From Diplonema papillatum (lineage: Eukaryota > Euglenozoa > Diplonemea > Diplonemida > Diplonemidae), in NCBI GenBank assembly GCA_030068145.1, contig JAPJBO010000529.1:62001-126000 (forward strand): a DNA stretch of 64,000 nt, in the 5' to 3' direction. Positions 40,847 through 52,600 of this stretch are shown one piece after another. Each line of letters begins with the position of its first letter. Position 1 is the stretch's first letter. The translations under genes and the position numbers were made by a program. Below the pieces are notes generated by a model. It was not told where the DNA came from, did not search any database, and worked only from the letters and a program-made list of their open reading frames with translations.

Positions 40847-43630
40847 TCATGAAAACGTGCGGGAAAAAGTGCACACCTCGAGCGGCGGTGGAAGCTCGTC
40901 CTCGGCGAACGGGCGAGGCCCGATGAGGTCAATGAAGTCCTGCCGCGTGATGACCTCGTTTTTGAGGAGGTGCTGCGCAATGATTTCGATCTCCTTGTTC
41001 CGCTCCGCGATAAGGTCCATCGTCCGTTTGAACGCCTTGTCCACCAGCGTCTTCACCTCCTCGTCGATGGTCTGCGCAACTTCCTCACTGTACGGCTTCG
41101 AGATGTTGGTCTCAGACGTGCCGGGCGCGGGGTAACTGACAACAGAGCTGAGCTTCTGCCTTGCCATCCCGAAAGTGGCAACGCTTGAATACGCGAGGCG
41201 AGTCACTTTGGACAGATCGTCCTGCGCGCCCGTGGAGAGGTGGTTGAAGTGGTACAGTTCAGACGCGCGACCACCGAGGGTCATGCATATTTGGTCGAAG
41301 AGCTGCTGGAAGGTCTGCATCTGCTTCTCGGACGGCAGGTACTGCGCGTAGCCCAGCGCGGCCGAGCCGCGGGGGACGATCGAGATTTTCATCAGCGGGT
41401 CGCAGTGCTCGAGGAACCAACCGACGACGGCGTGGCCGGCTTCGTGGTACGCCACCGCCTTCTTCTCCCGCTCCGACATCACGCGTGACCGCTTCTCGAT
41501 GCCACCGATGACTCGGTCGATGGCCTTCTCCATGCAGTACAGGTCGACGAAGGCTTTCTTTTCCCGGGCCGCGATCAGCGCGCCTTCGTTGCAAATGTTC
41601 GCGATGTCGGCGCCGACGAACCCGGGGGACAGCTGCGCCATGCGCTGCGCGACTTTGTCCTTCACGAACTTGCTGTTCGGAAGGATCGCCTTGCTGAACG
41701 CTTCCTCCCCCGCGCCCGGGTCTCCGGCCACCACCTTCTTCAGCCGGTGCTTCCGCCCGCCGAGCGACTTCAGCTGCTCCGGCCGCGCGGCCTTCGCGGT
41801 GCCTTTCTCCCCGGCTCTGTCGGGGCCCGCCTCCGCCGCCACCGCCGCCGCGGTGGCGGCGGCGGTGGCGGCGGCGGCGGCTTCGTCGGGCTTCGGGTCC
41901 TTCTTCGCGTCTTTTCCGTCGTCGGTTTCCTTGCCGTCGGTGGCGGCGTTCACCGTCGCGCCTTCTTCGGCGGCGTCTTCGTCGTCCGGTGCGTCCTTCT
42001 TCGGCTCCGGGCGCTCGATGGGCGGCAGGCCGAGCATCGCTCTTTTCTCGTCGTCAGCCTGCGCCATCGTCTCTTCGGACTCGATGAGCTTGTTGACGTA
42101 CCCGGTGCTGGGCACGAGGTTGATCGTGTCCAAGTGCGTCTGGAAGATCTCCTCTCGCTCCTTGACGGTGGGCCGGTCGATGTACACTTGCCGGTCCAAC
42201 CTGCCGGGTCGTAGAAGCGCCTCGTCGAGGGACGAGGGCGAAACGTTGGTCGACGCGAGGACAATGATTTTTCCTTCGGTCTTCTTGAACCCGTCCATCT
42301 CAATCAGCAGCTGGTTGAGCGTGTTCTCCCGCTCCGACGACCCGCCGGTGAAGAGAGACCCGCCACGCTTCCTCCCAACCGCATCGATCTCGTCGATGTA
42401 GATAATCGCGCGTTCGTGCTGCTTCGCCGACTTGAACAGCTCCCGCACGCGCGCGGCGCCGACGCCGACGTACATCTCGACGAAGTCAGCACCGCAGACG
42501 CTGTAGAACGGCACTCCCGACTCCCCGGCGACTGCCTTTGCGAGCAGTGTTTTGCCGGTTCCCGGCGGGCCGAAGAGGATCGCGCCCGACGGCACCTTGG
42601 CGCCGAGCTTCGTGAAGCGTTCCGGGTGCTTCATGAAGTCGACGAACTCCTGGATTTCCCGCTTGGCCTCCTTCATCCCGGCGACGTCCTTGAACTTGGT
42701 TTTCGAGCCGAAAACCGGCTTGAACTTGTCCTTCTGGGACGTCATCATCTGCCTCATCTCCGGCTTCACCATCACCAACCGAGCGTACTGCACAAGAACG
42801 GCGACAGACAGCGCCCAGCCGAGCATGGGCGCGAGGTCGCCTAGCTCTATCCGGTCGTCGTACTCTACCGTGAGGCTCTCGGAGGGCTTGATGCCCAGCG
42901 TCTCCTCCGCTTCGGCCAGCGCGGCTTCGAAGCTCTTCGCGCTGCTGACCGTGAACCAGTACGCGTACCCCACGTCGGGCAGGTACACCTTCACCGCGGC
43001 GCGCTTGTTGCCGGTGATGACCTTCACTTTTTTGACCTGCTTCGTCGGCAGCAGCGTGTCGCGGAAGACCTGCCAGCTGATCTCCTTGTCCGGCCGCGAC
43101 GTCCTGTTGCTCCAGATCAGCCACCACAGCAGCACCCCGGTAGCCGACAGCAGGAGCACAGCCTGCGGCCGCGCCGCCCAGAAGCCGCCTTCGCTGTTGT
43201 TGTTGTTGTTGTTGTTGTTGTTATTGGGGTCTCCCTCCGGGCCCCCGGACCCCGCCTTTTTCGCGCCGTCGCCGCTGGCGTTAACCTGCTGCTGCTGCTG
43301 CTGCTGCTGTTGCGTGCCGGCTTCGTCGTCGTCGGCCTTCGGCTTGTCGTCCCTTCCCCTGCGCTTGTTCCGCAGGCCGCGCGCGAGCGCCCGCGGCGCC
43401 TCGGCGACCTCCCGCACGAAATCGCGGAAGCCGATCAATATCTCGACGTGCGCCCGGACGAGCCTCTCGCGCTCACTGGTGGTGCCCAGCGCCTCGCTGC
43501 CGGCGGGCGCCGACGCGGCTTGCGGCGCCGCCGCCGCCGCTGCGCCCCTAGTCGGTGCCCATGGGCTGAAAGGGCGCCGCCCGCCCCGGCGGGCCGCGAA
43601 CGAGAGCGGCTGGCTCGCTTTCCGCATCAT
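40847..43630 (-). CDS. Mitochondrial m-AAA protease (AFG3L/FtsH family)
   Basis: The 927-aa frame starts at an ATG-ATG pair at 43630. The N-terminus is Arg/Ala-rich without acids, like a mitochondrial presequence, and a Gln run (107-115) and an Asn run (136-145) follow. TM1 is near 155-174. The FtsH-extracellular domain is at about 183-250 and TM2 at about 266-290. The AAA domain has Walker A GPPGTGKT (354-361), Walker B IIYIDEID (409-416), the SRH LLRPGRLDR (472-480) and the zinc site HEAGH (729-733). An insertion of about 150 low-complexity residues (508-660) separates the AAA core from PGFVGADIANICNEGAL, which is unusual. The C-terminus after RPFAEDELPPPLE is short, and GAG|GTGTGC there might be a donor for a last exon. 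The role is membrane-protein quality control in the inner mitochondrial membrane. Confidence 0.93.
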   Translation of the reverse strand: MMRKASQPLSFAARRGGRRPFSPWAPTRGAAAAAAPQAASAPAGSEALGTTSERERLVRAHVEILIGFRDFVREVAEAPRALARGLRNKRRGRDDKPKADDDEAGTQQQQQQQQQVNASGDGAKKAGSGGPEGDPNNNNNNNNNNSEGGFWAARPQAVLLLSATGVLLWWLIWSNRTSRPDKEISWQVFRDTLLPTKQVKKVKVITGNKRAAVKVYLPDVGYAYWFTVSSAKSFEAALAEAEETLGIKPSESLTVEYDDRIELGDLAPMLGWALSVAVLVQYARLVMVKPEMRQMMTSQKDKFKPVFGSKTKFKDVAGMKEAKREIQEFVDFMKHPERFTKLGAKVPSGAILFGPPGTGKTLLAKAVAGESGVPFYSVCGADFVEMYVGVGAARVRELFKSAKQHERAIIYIDEIDAVGRKRGGSLFTGGSSERENTLNQLLIEMDGFKKTEGKIIVLASTNVSPSSLDEALLRPGRLDRQVYIDRPTVKEREEIFQTHLDTINLVPSTGYVNKLIESEETMAQADDEKRAMLGLPPIERPEPKKDAPDDEDAAEEGATVNAATDGKETDDGKDAKKDPKPDEAAAAATAAATAAAVAAEAGPDRAGEKGTAKAARPEQLKSLGGRKHRLKKVVAGDPGAGEEAFSKAILPNSKFVKDKVAQRMAQLSPGFVGADIANICNEGALIAAREKKAFVDLYCMEKAIDRVIGGIEKRSRVMSEREKKAVAYHEAGHAVVGWFLEHCDPLMKISIVPRGSAALGYAQYLPSEKQMQTFQQLFDQICMTLGGRASELYHFNHLSTGAQDDLSKVTRLAYSSVATFGMARQKLSSVVSYPAPGTSETNISKPYSEEVAQTIDEEVKTLVDKAFKRTMDLIAERNKEIEIIAQHLLKNEVITRQDFIDLIGPRPFAEDELPPPLEVCTFSRTFS

Positions 43631-44107
43631 GCAGACCCCGCACCTCCCCTCTTATGTGTGTGAGGCCTTTTTTTGTATTTATGCATGGTTTGCTTTGAAT
43701 ACGGGATGGAGGGCATTTGGCTACCTGAAGAGACTGACAAGTCACCTCCCGCCGTTTACCCGCGCTTGACTTGATCTCTCAGTGTTGCCATTTAGCACTA
43801 GTAGTAGGTAGAGATCACATTCCACCCGACCAAAATGTCGACGTGTGCACGGACGAACCGCTCGCTGGTGCCCAGAGCATCGCTGCCGGCGGGCGCCGGA
43901 GCAGCTTGCGGCGCAAGATGAGGTATTTGGCTACCTGGAGCCTGATGAGTCACTCTCGCCGTTTACCCGCGCTTGACTTGAACTCTCAGCGTTGGCATCT
44001 AGCACTGGGTGGAGGTCGCACTCGACCCGATCAAAATGTCAACGTGCGCCCGGACCAGCCGCTCAGGCTTGCTGGTGCCCAGCTTCGCTGCCGGGCGCCT
44101 CTGGATG
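43437..44107. repeat. Tandem duplication of the 5' end of the m-AAA protease gene
   Basis: The codons for about residues 35-66 of the protease (43437-43530) recur at about 43832-43916 and 44036-44104. A leader segment (GTATTTGGCTACCTGGAGCC..., TTTACCCGCGCTTGACTTGA) recurs at 43709-43832 and 43921-44036, a period of roughly 205 bp. Read on the minus strand, copy 2 still encodes PAGSDALGTSERFVRAHVDI in frame. Copy 3 keeps PERLVRAHVDILIG but has a frameshift upstream. The duplicated coding part ends at the same codon (IL(I/V)G) in both extra copies. Confidence 0.8.
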
Positions 44108-44919
44108 GTGTTCCGCCCACATCACCAAAGCTCAGCAAGGAACTTCGGGAACTGTGGTCGTGACAGGCAGCGCCATGACAGGCGGTTTGACTGCAGCAGG
44201 AGGTAGAACGGAGAAGGCGGTAGAACGGAGAAGGCGGACCGGACGGTAGCTCTGCCTGAACAGGACGCCAAAAAAAATCAGTCGTTGCAGGCGTGTGCTA
44301 GTGATGGTTGAAAGCACCCCTGTTTGTTCCGCAATTGGGCTGACAAAAGAAGGCAAGGACAGAAGCAAGAACGTTGAAGTAAGGCTACTGGCGAGTTGTG
44401 TTGTGTTGCCGGGCAGTCGGAGTTGACGTACTTGCCTGACTACGTCGCAAACCCGGGGTTCAGCACAGGGACACTGAGGTCAAGTGTTGCGGAAGATGTC
44501 CACGGTGAAGGTCCACGCTAGTTTCGCTAGTTTGCCTGGCTGGACTTCAAAAAAGCGGATGGATGCTCTGTACGCCGCCTGGCGTGGACTATCCTCCGAC
44601 TCCGCGCAACCTCAGTTGCAGGTGGTTTCAGATTAGAAAGTGGGGGATCATCCGCTGGCAATCCCGCGGGCCCAGCGGGAAACCATTTGCCTGCAACCTA
44701 CTGCCGGGGTAGGTTAGTAGTGTGAGACAGGGAGACACCATCGGCATGCCGGAGCAGGAGATGACGTGCCGGAGCAGGAGATGACGGACCACGGAGCACA
44801 TTGAAAATGAAAGCCTCACCCATCACTCCATGTATGGCAGACCGAAAGCAAGGGTGTGGTCTGCTGCGGACGACGCGGAACCCATGTTCCGACGCATGAG
44901 CAGGCATGGCGGCGGCACA
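44108..44919. other. Intergenic spacer, nothing further supported
   Basis: It contains a small direct duplication of TGCCGGAGCAGGAGATGACG near 44743-44784 and no coding signal. It lies between the duplicated protease leader and the stop codon of the M16C protease gene. Confidence 0.35.
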
Positions 44920-47900
44920 CTAGGCGTGCGACCACTTTTGCCAAGCCCTGCTCTTGTCCTCGTTCAGGGCAGCCAATGCCTTGTCTCCGCCGACAACGGC
45001 GGCGGCTGAGGTAAAGCGTCCGGTTGCGGACAACTCCGGCGTAGTCCAGCCGGGTTGCAAGTACTTGTGCGCGACGGCGATGACGTCTTCTTTCGATACT
45101 GCGAGAAGGCGCGATCGGAAGACCTTTTTATCGGCCATCGTGATCCCGTTCTGGAACTCCGACATGCCGCGATCTTGCGGACTCTTTGGCGCGTCTGCAC
45201 TGGCGAACGCAAGCAGCTTTGCCTCGTTGATCACCGTGTCTGTGACGTTGTCGCCTGCTGTGACCCACGCTAATGACTTCTCGAAGGTCTTTAAGCTTTG
45301 AGCCGTCGATGGGTCGCGATGCGTGTACATTACGAGAGCGTTCTTGTCCCTGTTGTTGAAGATTCAGTTCCGTGTTTCCGACAACCAAACGCGGGGAGGA
45401 AATCATAGTTTAGTGTTCAGGCAGAATCTTGCCTCTCGGGTGTGTTTGATAGCTTCAAACCTTCTTCGTGAGGGGGGGTACCACTTGTGGGAACACACCC
45501 ACCACCAACGATCCCTGGAACGACGCTTGTTTTAGCGTTATTTGCGGATGCCGGTTGACCGTAGAGGCTTGGGTATGAGGGGGTTGAGAAAAGTGCGAGG
45601 TGCCACTCCGTTGGGAAACCTTGTGAAGTCCCCTAACATTTTGTTCGTGCGTTCTCAAACTGCGTACGTACAACGTGAACCCAACCCCCGTTCCGTGTTT
45701 ACCGCGTGCCCCCAGACCCTGGTCGCCCTGTCGCTCCGAAAAGAAGGCAGAAAAAATCTGCGGAAGTGAAAGAAGACATACAGGAACGATCCGCAGCCGT
45801 ACGCGCCTCCCTTTTCTCGCACTTCGACGTGAAGGAACTGTGTGTGGTGGGGGTGGCAGTCTTCGAGTCAAGCACCATGCTGCCAGCATGGGGCAGGTAC
45901 CGTTGGGCCGGCTTTAGAGGATCAAGTGCGTGTTCGTGCCGAAACATCCTGATGATACAAACGAAAATACCACGAGGAAGGCACTGCATACCTTCGTCTG
46001 GAGGATTGCCAGCAAAACGATAACGGGCGCCATGTCTTCGTGCAGGTAAGAGAGGTCAGTTTTCCGGGTCTGCGGTGTGTGGGCGGGTGAGTCAAAAAGC
46101 AAACAAGAATCCCCCGCGACGACAACAGTGACATGTACCGCCTTGATGTGGGTCAACTGGCCTGGCTTGCGGGTGAGTGTTTGTAAACGTGTATCGGGCC
46201 ATACGATTGCTAGGTAACCAATTTCGGTTGGCGCTTCAATAAAAACGCTGGCGCTCTTCGGAGCCGGGAGGAGTGACGCAGCGCGGAGATCGTGGTTGGT
46301 CGGCACGTGCGGAATGGAGTCGTCGCGCGGCAACTCGTTGACGAGCGCAGTGAGCTTGTCGAGGTTCGGTTCCGCCAGCTGGTCGTGGCTGGTGACGTTG
46401 ATCTTCATGCCCGCGGACTGCAGCACCTTCTTGCTCAGCGCTTCGAGCTGCTGGATGATCCTTGTGAGGTTGTCCGGACTGCTTTGGATGGAGGTCATCA
46501 GGGACTTGAGGTACGCCGCTTGGGTGACACCTTGCATCACTTCCTTGCAGTGGGAGACCGGCAGAACCTGAGCGGCGGCTTGCGCCAACGCGTAATAGTC
46601 CGCGTTGCTGATGATGTCGTCCGTTGCCTCCGTGGCAGCCATCGTGATGATGTTCTGCACGCGCAGGCGGACGGCGTCGTCGGTGTGATCGAGGTTGCCT
46701 CGCGTCAACACGTCGGTCAGCAGATCGAAAAACGCGTCCCACGACCGCTGCAGGCCCAGCGACCCGAGGGCCAGGTACGCCCTGGGCAGGTCCGGGTTCA
46801 GGTGGTCCGCCGACACCGAAGCTCCGCTTGAGATCCCGCCGGAGCAGAGCTCTATTTTTTCGGACAGCTCCCGGTACCCGAGCGGCCCCGCGCCCGTGTT
46901 CCCGACGACGCTGCACAGCGTAGGCACCAGCTGCAGCTCCTCGACGGAGAGCTGCCCAATGGGGAACAGCGCTTGGAAGTACCACAGCCCGTTCGTCGGC
47001 GTCACGATGTTCTGGAAATACGCCACCTTCGGGTGCTCCAGCTTCATGATTTTCGGGTCGGGCAACGGCTCGCGGGGGACGTCCCGGTCGACGTTCAGCG
47101 TCGGGAGGACGGACAGGTCTTCCTTCTTGTCCATCTCCTCCGCAAGCTCCTTCGCTTGCGTCTTGACGTCATCTTTCGCGACGCCCTTCGCCAACTGCGG
47201 GACTAGCTCGGTCTCTTCTTTGTTGGTGAGGCTGGCCGTGTACTTCGAGTCCGGTTCCATGACGTGGACCAAAGTGTCGTTGCTGTCGAGGAGCAGCGTG
47301 CGGATCATCGATTGCAGGTACTTCGGGTCTGCCGCCAGCTTCTCCTTGAACTTGGACAAGTGGCGCGTGCCCTCGAACACCGAAAACACGCTCTTCCCCA
47401 GCACCGCGGTGGTGGCGAGGCTCGTGACCACGTTGGTCCCCCAGTCGGCGGGGCGGTGGGTCATCAGGAGCTCGTACTGGTGCAGGACGCTCTCCACCCG
47501 CTCCTGCTTGAACCCTTCCCGCTCAGCCTTCTCGAGCGTCTCCCGGATGATTTCGACCACTTTTTCGGCAGGATGCGCCTCCAAATCGATGCCCTGCACG
47601 CCGATCATCCAGTACGCACCCTTCATGTCACTTTCGAAGCCGGCTCCCGATACGAACTCAGATGCGACGCTCGTCTCGATCAACGATTGGTACAACGGCG
47701 CGTTTGCGCCTTGCAGGAGTAGGTTGGACAGGATGTTCGCCGCGACGAGCGTTTCGGTGTCGCTCGGGTCGATGTGCAGAACCCACGACTGCGACACGCG
47801 TGCCGGCTGCTTGCCTTCGCCCTCGCTGAGTGCGTCGGCGGGTCCCTTGGAGCGCAGGGTTTTCGCCTTCCGCGCTGCGTCGGCCGCCGCGTCGTTGTGG

Positions 47901-48718
47901 ACGACGATCTGCTTCCGGGCCCCCCTCCCGCCGTCCTTCTCGAGCCTCCGCCGCAGCACCGCGTCGACCTTCTCCAAGCACGGGCCCACGTCCATATCGC
48001 CGTACGAGATAAGCACGCTGTTCCCCGGGCAGTAGTGCGCCTCGTGGTACTTCCTCAGCGCGGCGTGCGTCAGCCCCGGGATCGCCAGCGGGTCGCCCCC
48101 GTAGTGGTGCCCGTAGACCGAGTTCTTCCCGTACGACTCCGCCAGCGTGCGCAGGTAAAACAGGTACGAAGGGTCCTGATACACTCCCTTCATCTCGTTG
48201 AACACCACGCCTTTAATGACGAACTTCTCTTTCACCTCGTCGTAATCCAAGCGGTGGCCTTCTTGCAGGAAATCCATGCGCGACAGTGTCGGGAAGAAGA
48301 CGGCGTCCAAGTAGACGGACAGCAGGTTTTCATAGTCCTGCACGTTGACTGTGGCAAACGGGTACTTCGTGCAGTTCGTCGACGTCATCGCGTTCATGAA
48401 CGTGCTGAGCGACCGGTTCCGCATTTTGAAGAACGGGTCGCGCACCGGGTAGTGCTCGCTGCCGCAGAGGACGGTGTGCTCCAAGATGTGGGTCACCCCG
48501 GTGTCGTCCTGGGGCGGGGTACAGAACGCGACGCAGAATGCATTGTTCGTGTCGTCCGCGTCCACGTGGATGTACTGCGCGCCGGACTCCTTGTGCTCGA
48601 AGGTCACCACCTCGACCTGGTAGTCGCTGAACGACTGCTGGTTGAGCAGCTTGAACCCGCACCTGGCGGCCTTGTCCGCGATGTCCGCGAGCCCCAGCCG
48701 CGCGGCGCCTCGCAGCAT
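44920..48718 (-). CDS. M16C presequence protease (PreP/PITRM1-like), four exons
   Basis: Exons are 48718-46205, 46069-45992, 45837-45782 and 45349-44920. The introns begin GTATGG, GTATGC and GTATGT and end CCGCAG, CACACAG and CAACAG. The phases agree and give 1025 aa. The inverted zinc motif HILEH is at 77-81, followed by TVLCGSEHYPVRDPF and FPFATVNVQDYENLL-like family sequence. Exon 3 restores VEVREKGGAYG and exon 4 MYTHRDPS, both diagnostic of the C-terminal half. The family forms a closed peptidasome that degrades cleaved mitochondrial or plastid targeting peptides and other unstructured peptides. Its neighbour on the same strand is another mitochondrial protease. A clear targeting peptide is not obvious at the N-terminus. 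Intron 3 carries a dispersed repeat. Confidence 0.93.
45533..45637. repeat. Dispersed repeat, copy 1 (in intron 3 of the M16C protease gene)
   Basis: It shares TAGCGTTATTTG(C/T)GGAT, CCGGTTGAC(C/T)GTAGAGGC, TTGGGTATGA, GGGGTTGAGAAAAGT, CACTCCGTTG and GAAACCTTGTGAAGTCCCCT with 53854-54005, in the same order and orientation. This copy is 105 bp and the other 152 bp, with two internal segments missing here. Confidence 0.8.
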
Positions 48719-49628
48719 CCCGGACGCGTGCTCACTCCCACGAGCGGAGTTCCGCCCCTCCCCCTTCTTTCCGTTTGTGTCGCTTTCTTAACGTGGGATC
48801 CCGTTGCGCATCGGCATCCGTTTTCCTATCTTTCACGATGCGGCCCTGTTCTTGCTCTTTCCCTCCCAGCGAGTGTACTGGACCCAAACCCCTTTCGTCG
48901 CGGGACACCCTGCAGCACATTCAAAAACAAAGGGCGAAGGGCGAAGTACGTGGGCGCTGAACAATATACACAGTCGCTGCATTGCACACGGTTTGCTTTG
49001 CATTACAGATGGACCCCTGGGGCCGTGTCGACCCCGTGGAGCGGCGGAGAAGCGAGAGAAGGGACGAGCTAGAGCGCGGGTCCTACGCGTGTCTGCGGTG
49101 CCCGGGTACGGGGTCGGCAGCGACGAGGACGCAGCAGCTTCGGATCGTCGAGCGGCTCTGATTGAACTAGAGCCGACCTCGTTGGAGGGCGAGCACCGCC
49201 GAGAAGGATAGGCAACGGGGATAAAATCGGAGCGGCTTTTACGGCACTAGGGTGCGTGGAACGGAGGCTAGAGGGGTGGGGAATGCTTCAGGCGGTGCGT
49301 TGCCTGGGGGCTTCTTCTCTCTTCGTTTTCCAGTCGATCGACTGGTGCGGCGCACCAGTTTTTGAGGCCAAATGTGTGCACACACAGTGTATGTTTATTT
49401 CGCTCCCCCGCCGTGCGACGGAGGGGTTGAAACTGGTATACATGAGAAGGGTGTCGGTGCAGCATGCGGGTTCGCATGCAGAAATCTCTTGCGGCGCTTC
49501 GAGTCAATGAGGCTGGCGCACGTGAGGTCCAACGTAATCAGGCGACGCGACCCCTCCCGAGCCCTGCATTCGAGGTCGATGCGAGGCTGCTGTGGTCGGT
49601 CCATCTGTTCGAAAAGTAGCGCGGCTGC
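48719..49628. other. Intergenic region between M16C and EH-domain genes
   Basis: No supported gene. The left 150 bp should carry the protease promoter (the TTTCCGTTTGTGTCGC region), and the right part is the 3' flank of the EH-domain gene, whose stop I place at 49629. Confidence 0.35.
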
Positions 49629-52600
49629 CTACGAGAACCAGTCGTCTCCTGAACGTGTGTGCATGAGATAGAGAGGCGGCAGTTTTTGTGTTGGTCAGCG
49701 AAATATGCCGCGTCCGTTCGACTCTTCGATTGCTGCTAGGCGACATTCGCACTGGTTGCATTCGCACACAAGGTTGATAAGGCGTGGGGGGCGCGTCTCG
49801 TGGACAGAACTGAGTACCTTCAAAATCATACCGTTCGCGGCAGTCGTGTTGTTTGTCTGCGGCTGTGGCTGAGTAGAGAAGCCCCACGACTCCTTCCGGC
49901 CGTCGGCTTTGGCAGGCTTGAGAGGCGTGTCCGAGAACCCCCACGCACTCTCGTCTGCTGGCTTCGCAGCGTCCGGTCGAGACGCCGTGTTAGGTGCCGT
50001 GAAATCACTGTCCCATTCGACTGTGGAAGTAATGGTTGCTGTGACGGTCAAAGCCGATTGGTGAAAAGTGACAACTGGGCTATAATCCGATCAGCCGTTC
50101 CCCACTTAAAGCCATGGACTTAAACGCACACAAACACACAGCAAAAAAAAGCGGAAACCTGCAGCAGGCGTTGTGTTGCCCCACTCGGCGGAGTCCCATT
50201 TGGGTTGCTCCGCCGGTGGCGCGCTGCTGTTGATGTTGTCAGCAGCTGGGAAGGCCGGGAACAGCGCTTCGCCATCGAGTTTCGCCGACCCACCGAGAGA
50301 GGACCCAAACAATTCAGCAGGCCGCGTCTTCTCCGGTCCAGTTGGAGCCGCAGCGGGGAACGGATCCGACGATGGAAACGCCGGAAAAGCCTGGGCGTCT
50401 GAAGCTTCAGGAGGCGCCTTGAAGCCATGGTGCGGGCTGGTCGATGCGCAGTGCGGCGGAGATAGGCCGAAAAGGTCACTGGGTTGCTGCTGCTGCTGCT
50501 GCTGGGTGGTGCTCGGTGGAGGCGCCCCGAAGGCGTGCGAAGCGGCGGCTGGCGACGCGGCGCTCGGGAACATTGGCGCGTCGTGGCTGTTGCCGGAGCC
50601 GCAGAACAGGTCGCTGTCGGCTTCGGACGCCAGCGGCTTTGAGAACGAGTTCTGCAAGCTGTCAGGATGGTCCGCCACGCTCGACGCGAGCACATCGGGC
50701 AGGGGCACAGGGCACGCGACCGCAGCCACAGACCGTGGTGGCTGCTGCTGCGGCTGCTGCTGCGGTTGTGGTTGCTGTTGCTGTTGCGAATGCGGTTGCT
50801 GTTGTTGCTGTTGCTGCGGTTGTGGTTGCTGTTGCGGTTGCTGCTGCGGAGCCCCGGAGAAGGCGCCGAAGGCCGTCGTGTCGTCTTGTGGTTGCTGTTC
50901 CCGCGCGAACGCTGAACCGGTGTCGGAGCACTGCGAGCCGTTGTAGCTCATCAGGTTCAGGTCCCGCGCGTATTCGCTGCGCTTCGTAGTCAAGTCGTTT
51001 ACTTGGCTCTCTGTGTGTGGGTGTGCGAGGGTGCTGAAGAAAGACTGAGTTGACTGTCAAACACGAGTCTTCTTCACCAAAACGAGGGAAGCGGGAGTGC
51101 AAAATTTCGGATTAGGCATGAAGGAAACAAGGAGAAAGGGCATACGAAGCTCGCCCTGGCTCGCGCGTTCGTCGGTCAACTTGGTGCTGTTTTTGTCGAT
51201 CTGTTCCTCGAGGTTCTTGACGGACGCCTCCAGCTCTTCCTTCTTGCGTGTGAGCTCTTTGTTTACGTCGTAGTACTGAAGGAGGCGAGCGTCTTGCTGC
51301 TTGACCTCCGACTGTAGGCTGCCGTTTACGGTGCGCAAGTGTGATATCTTCGCTTCCAGATCGGCGACGACGCGCATTCCGTCTCGGACGGCCTGGTTGA
51401 TAGTGTGCAGCTCCTGCTGCAGCTGCTCGAGGCTCTGGTCCGCCTGCTGGGCCTCGGCTGTGCTCTGCTGGACCTTCGCGCTTAAAGATGCTTGTTCGCT
51501 GCGGATGCTCTGCAGCTGCGTCTCGATCTTTTCCACGTCGGCAGCCGTCTTCTGGCCGCGACCTTCCGACTCTTCTATCAAAGCCTGCAGTCGTTGCACC
51601 ATCGTTTGAGACATGGCCTGCGTCTGTTCCAACCGCAGCTGCTGCTGCTTGAGAGACTCTTCCTGCTGTCTAGCTTCCTGTAATCGGGCTCTGTGTGTTT
51701 GTGTTGAAGCTCAGTTATGCGCAGAATATAGCCCGTGAAAGGCTCTGTGTGTGCGCCTGTGTGTGTGTGTGTGTGATCTCAGTAATGGGTAACCCCTGAG
51801 CGGAGTCTAGCCCAGTTGCGCAATGCACCTTCGTTACTTGTGTGTGTGTGTGTGTGTGAACACGGTAAGTTTGACAATCCTGACTGTCCGCTCTCGGTAC
51901 GCAATTGATGAAGTGTTGGACATGATGCGATAAGTCGCAGCTTCATCAGTCGAAATAAAGAGTGGGTCTTCAAGAGTCCCAAGCTCAATCATGTCCTCAT
52001 TGAGGTTGTCCTTCTTGGAAATGGGAGGAGGAGGGGGAATAACTCTCTTTCCTGAGTTGCCCCCCCCGAGTTGGTCCACTGCCCAAGCCTGAGGGCAACT
52101 CAACACTCTCTCCACACTCCACTGCCTTCTTCCACTTCTCAGGCAACTGACGCAGGTGAGAACAATGCCATAGCGACGGGTACTTCTGGAACACTCACTC
52201 AGTTAAAAGGGAGAGCTGAAAACATCCCCGCAGCCGAAAGGCATGGGCGGTGCAAACTGGGAAAGCAGCTGGGTTCGGGGGGAAAATTTTAGTTTGATGT
52301 TTGACACTGCGTCGCATGCATGTTTGATGCGAGCATCAAAACAAGTCTTCGAAGAAAGTGCAAAATAGAAAAGGGGAAAAAGCGGCACCTGCGTTGCTCG
52401 ACGTTCGCGATCGGTTTTTCCAGTGCATCTGGTTGTGCCAACGCGGCTTTGATCTCCGCGATGGACGCCCTCAATTTGTCTTCTTGATCGGTGAGCTCGC
52501 TGTCAGGGGCGAAGTTACTGCCCCTGCGCTGCGACGACGGGTCGGCTGCTTTCGCAGTGAACGAGGAAGGCAGGTCAGCCGGCGCCCCGCTGCTGGTGCC

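Noticed and set aside
46695-49072. Long plus-strand frames opposite the M16C protease
   Set aside because: The minus strand carries the zinc motif and family sequence. The plus frames are GC-driven shadows.
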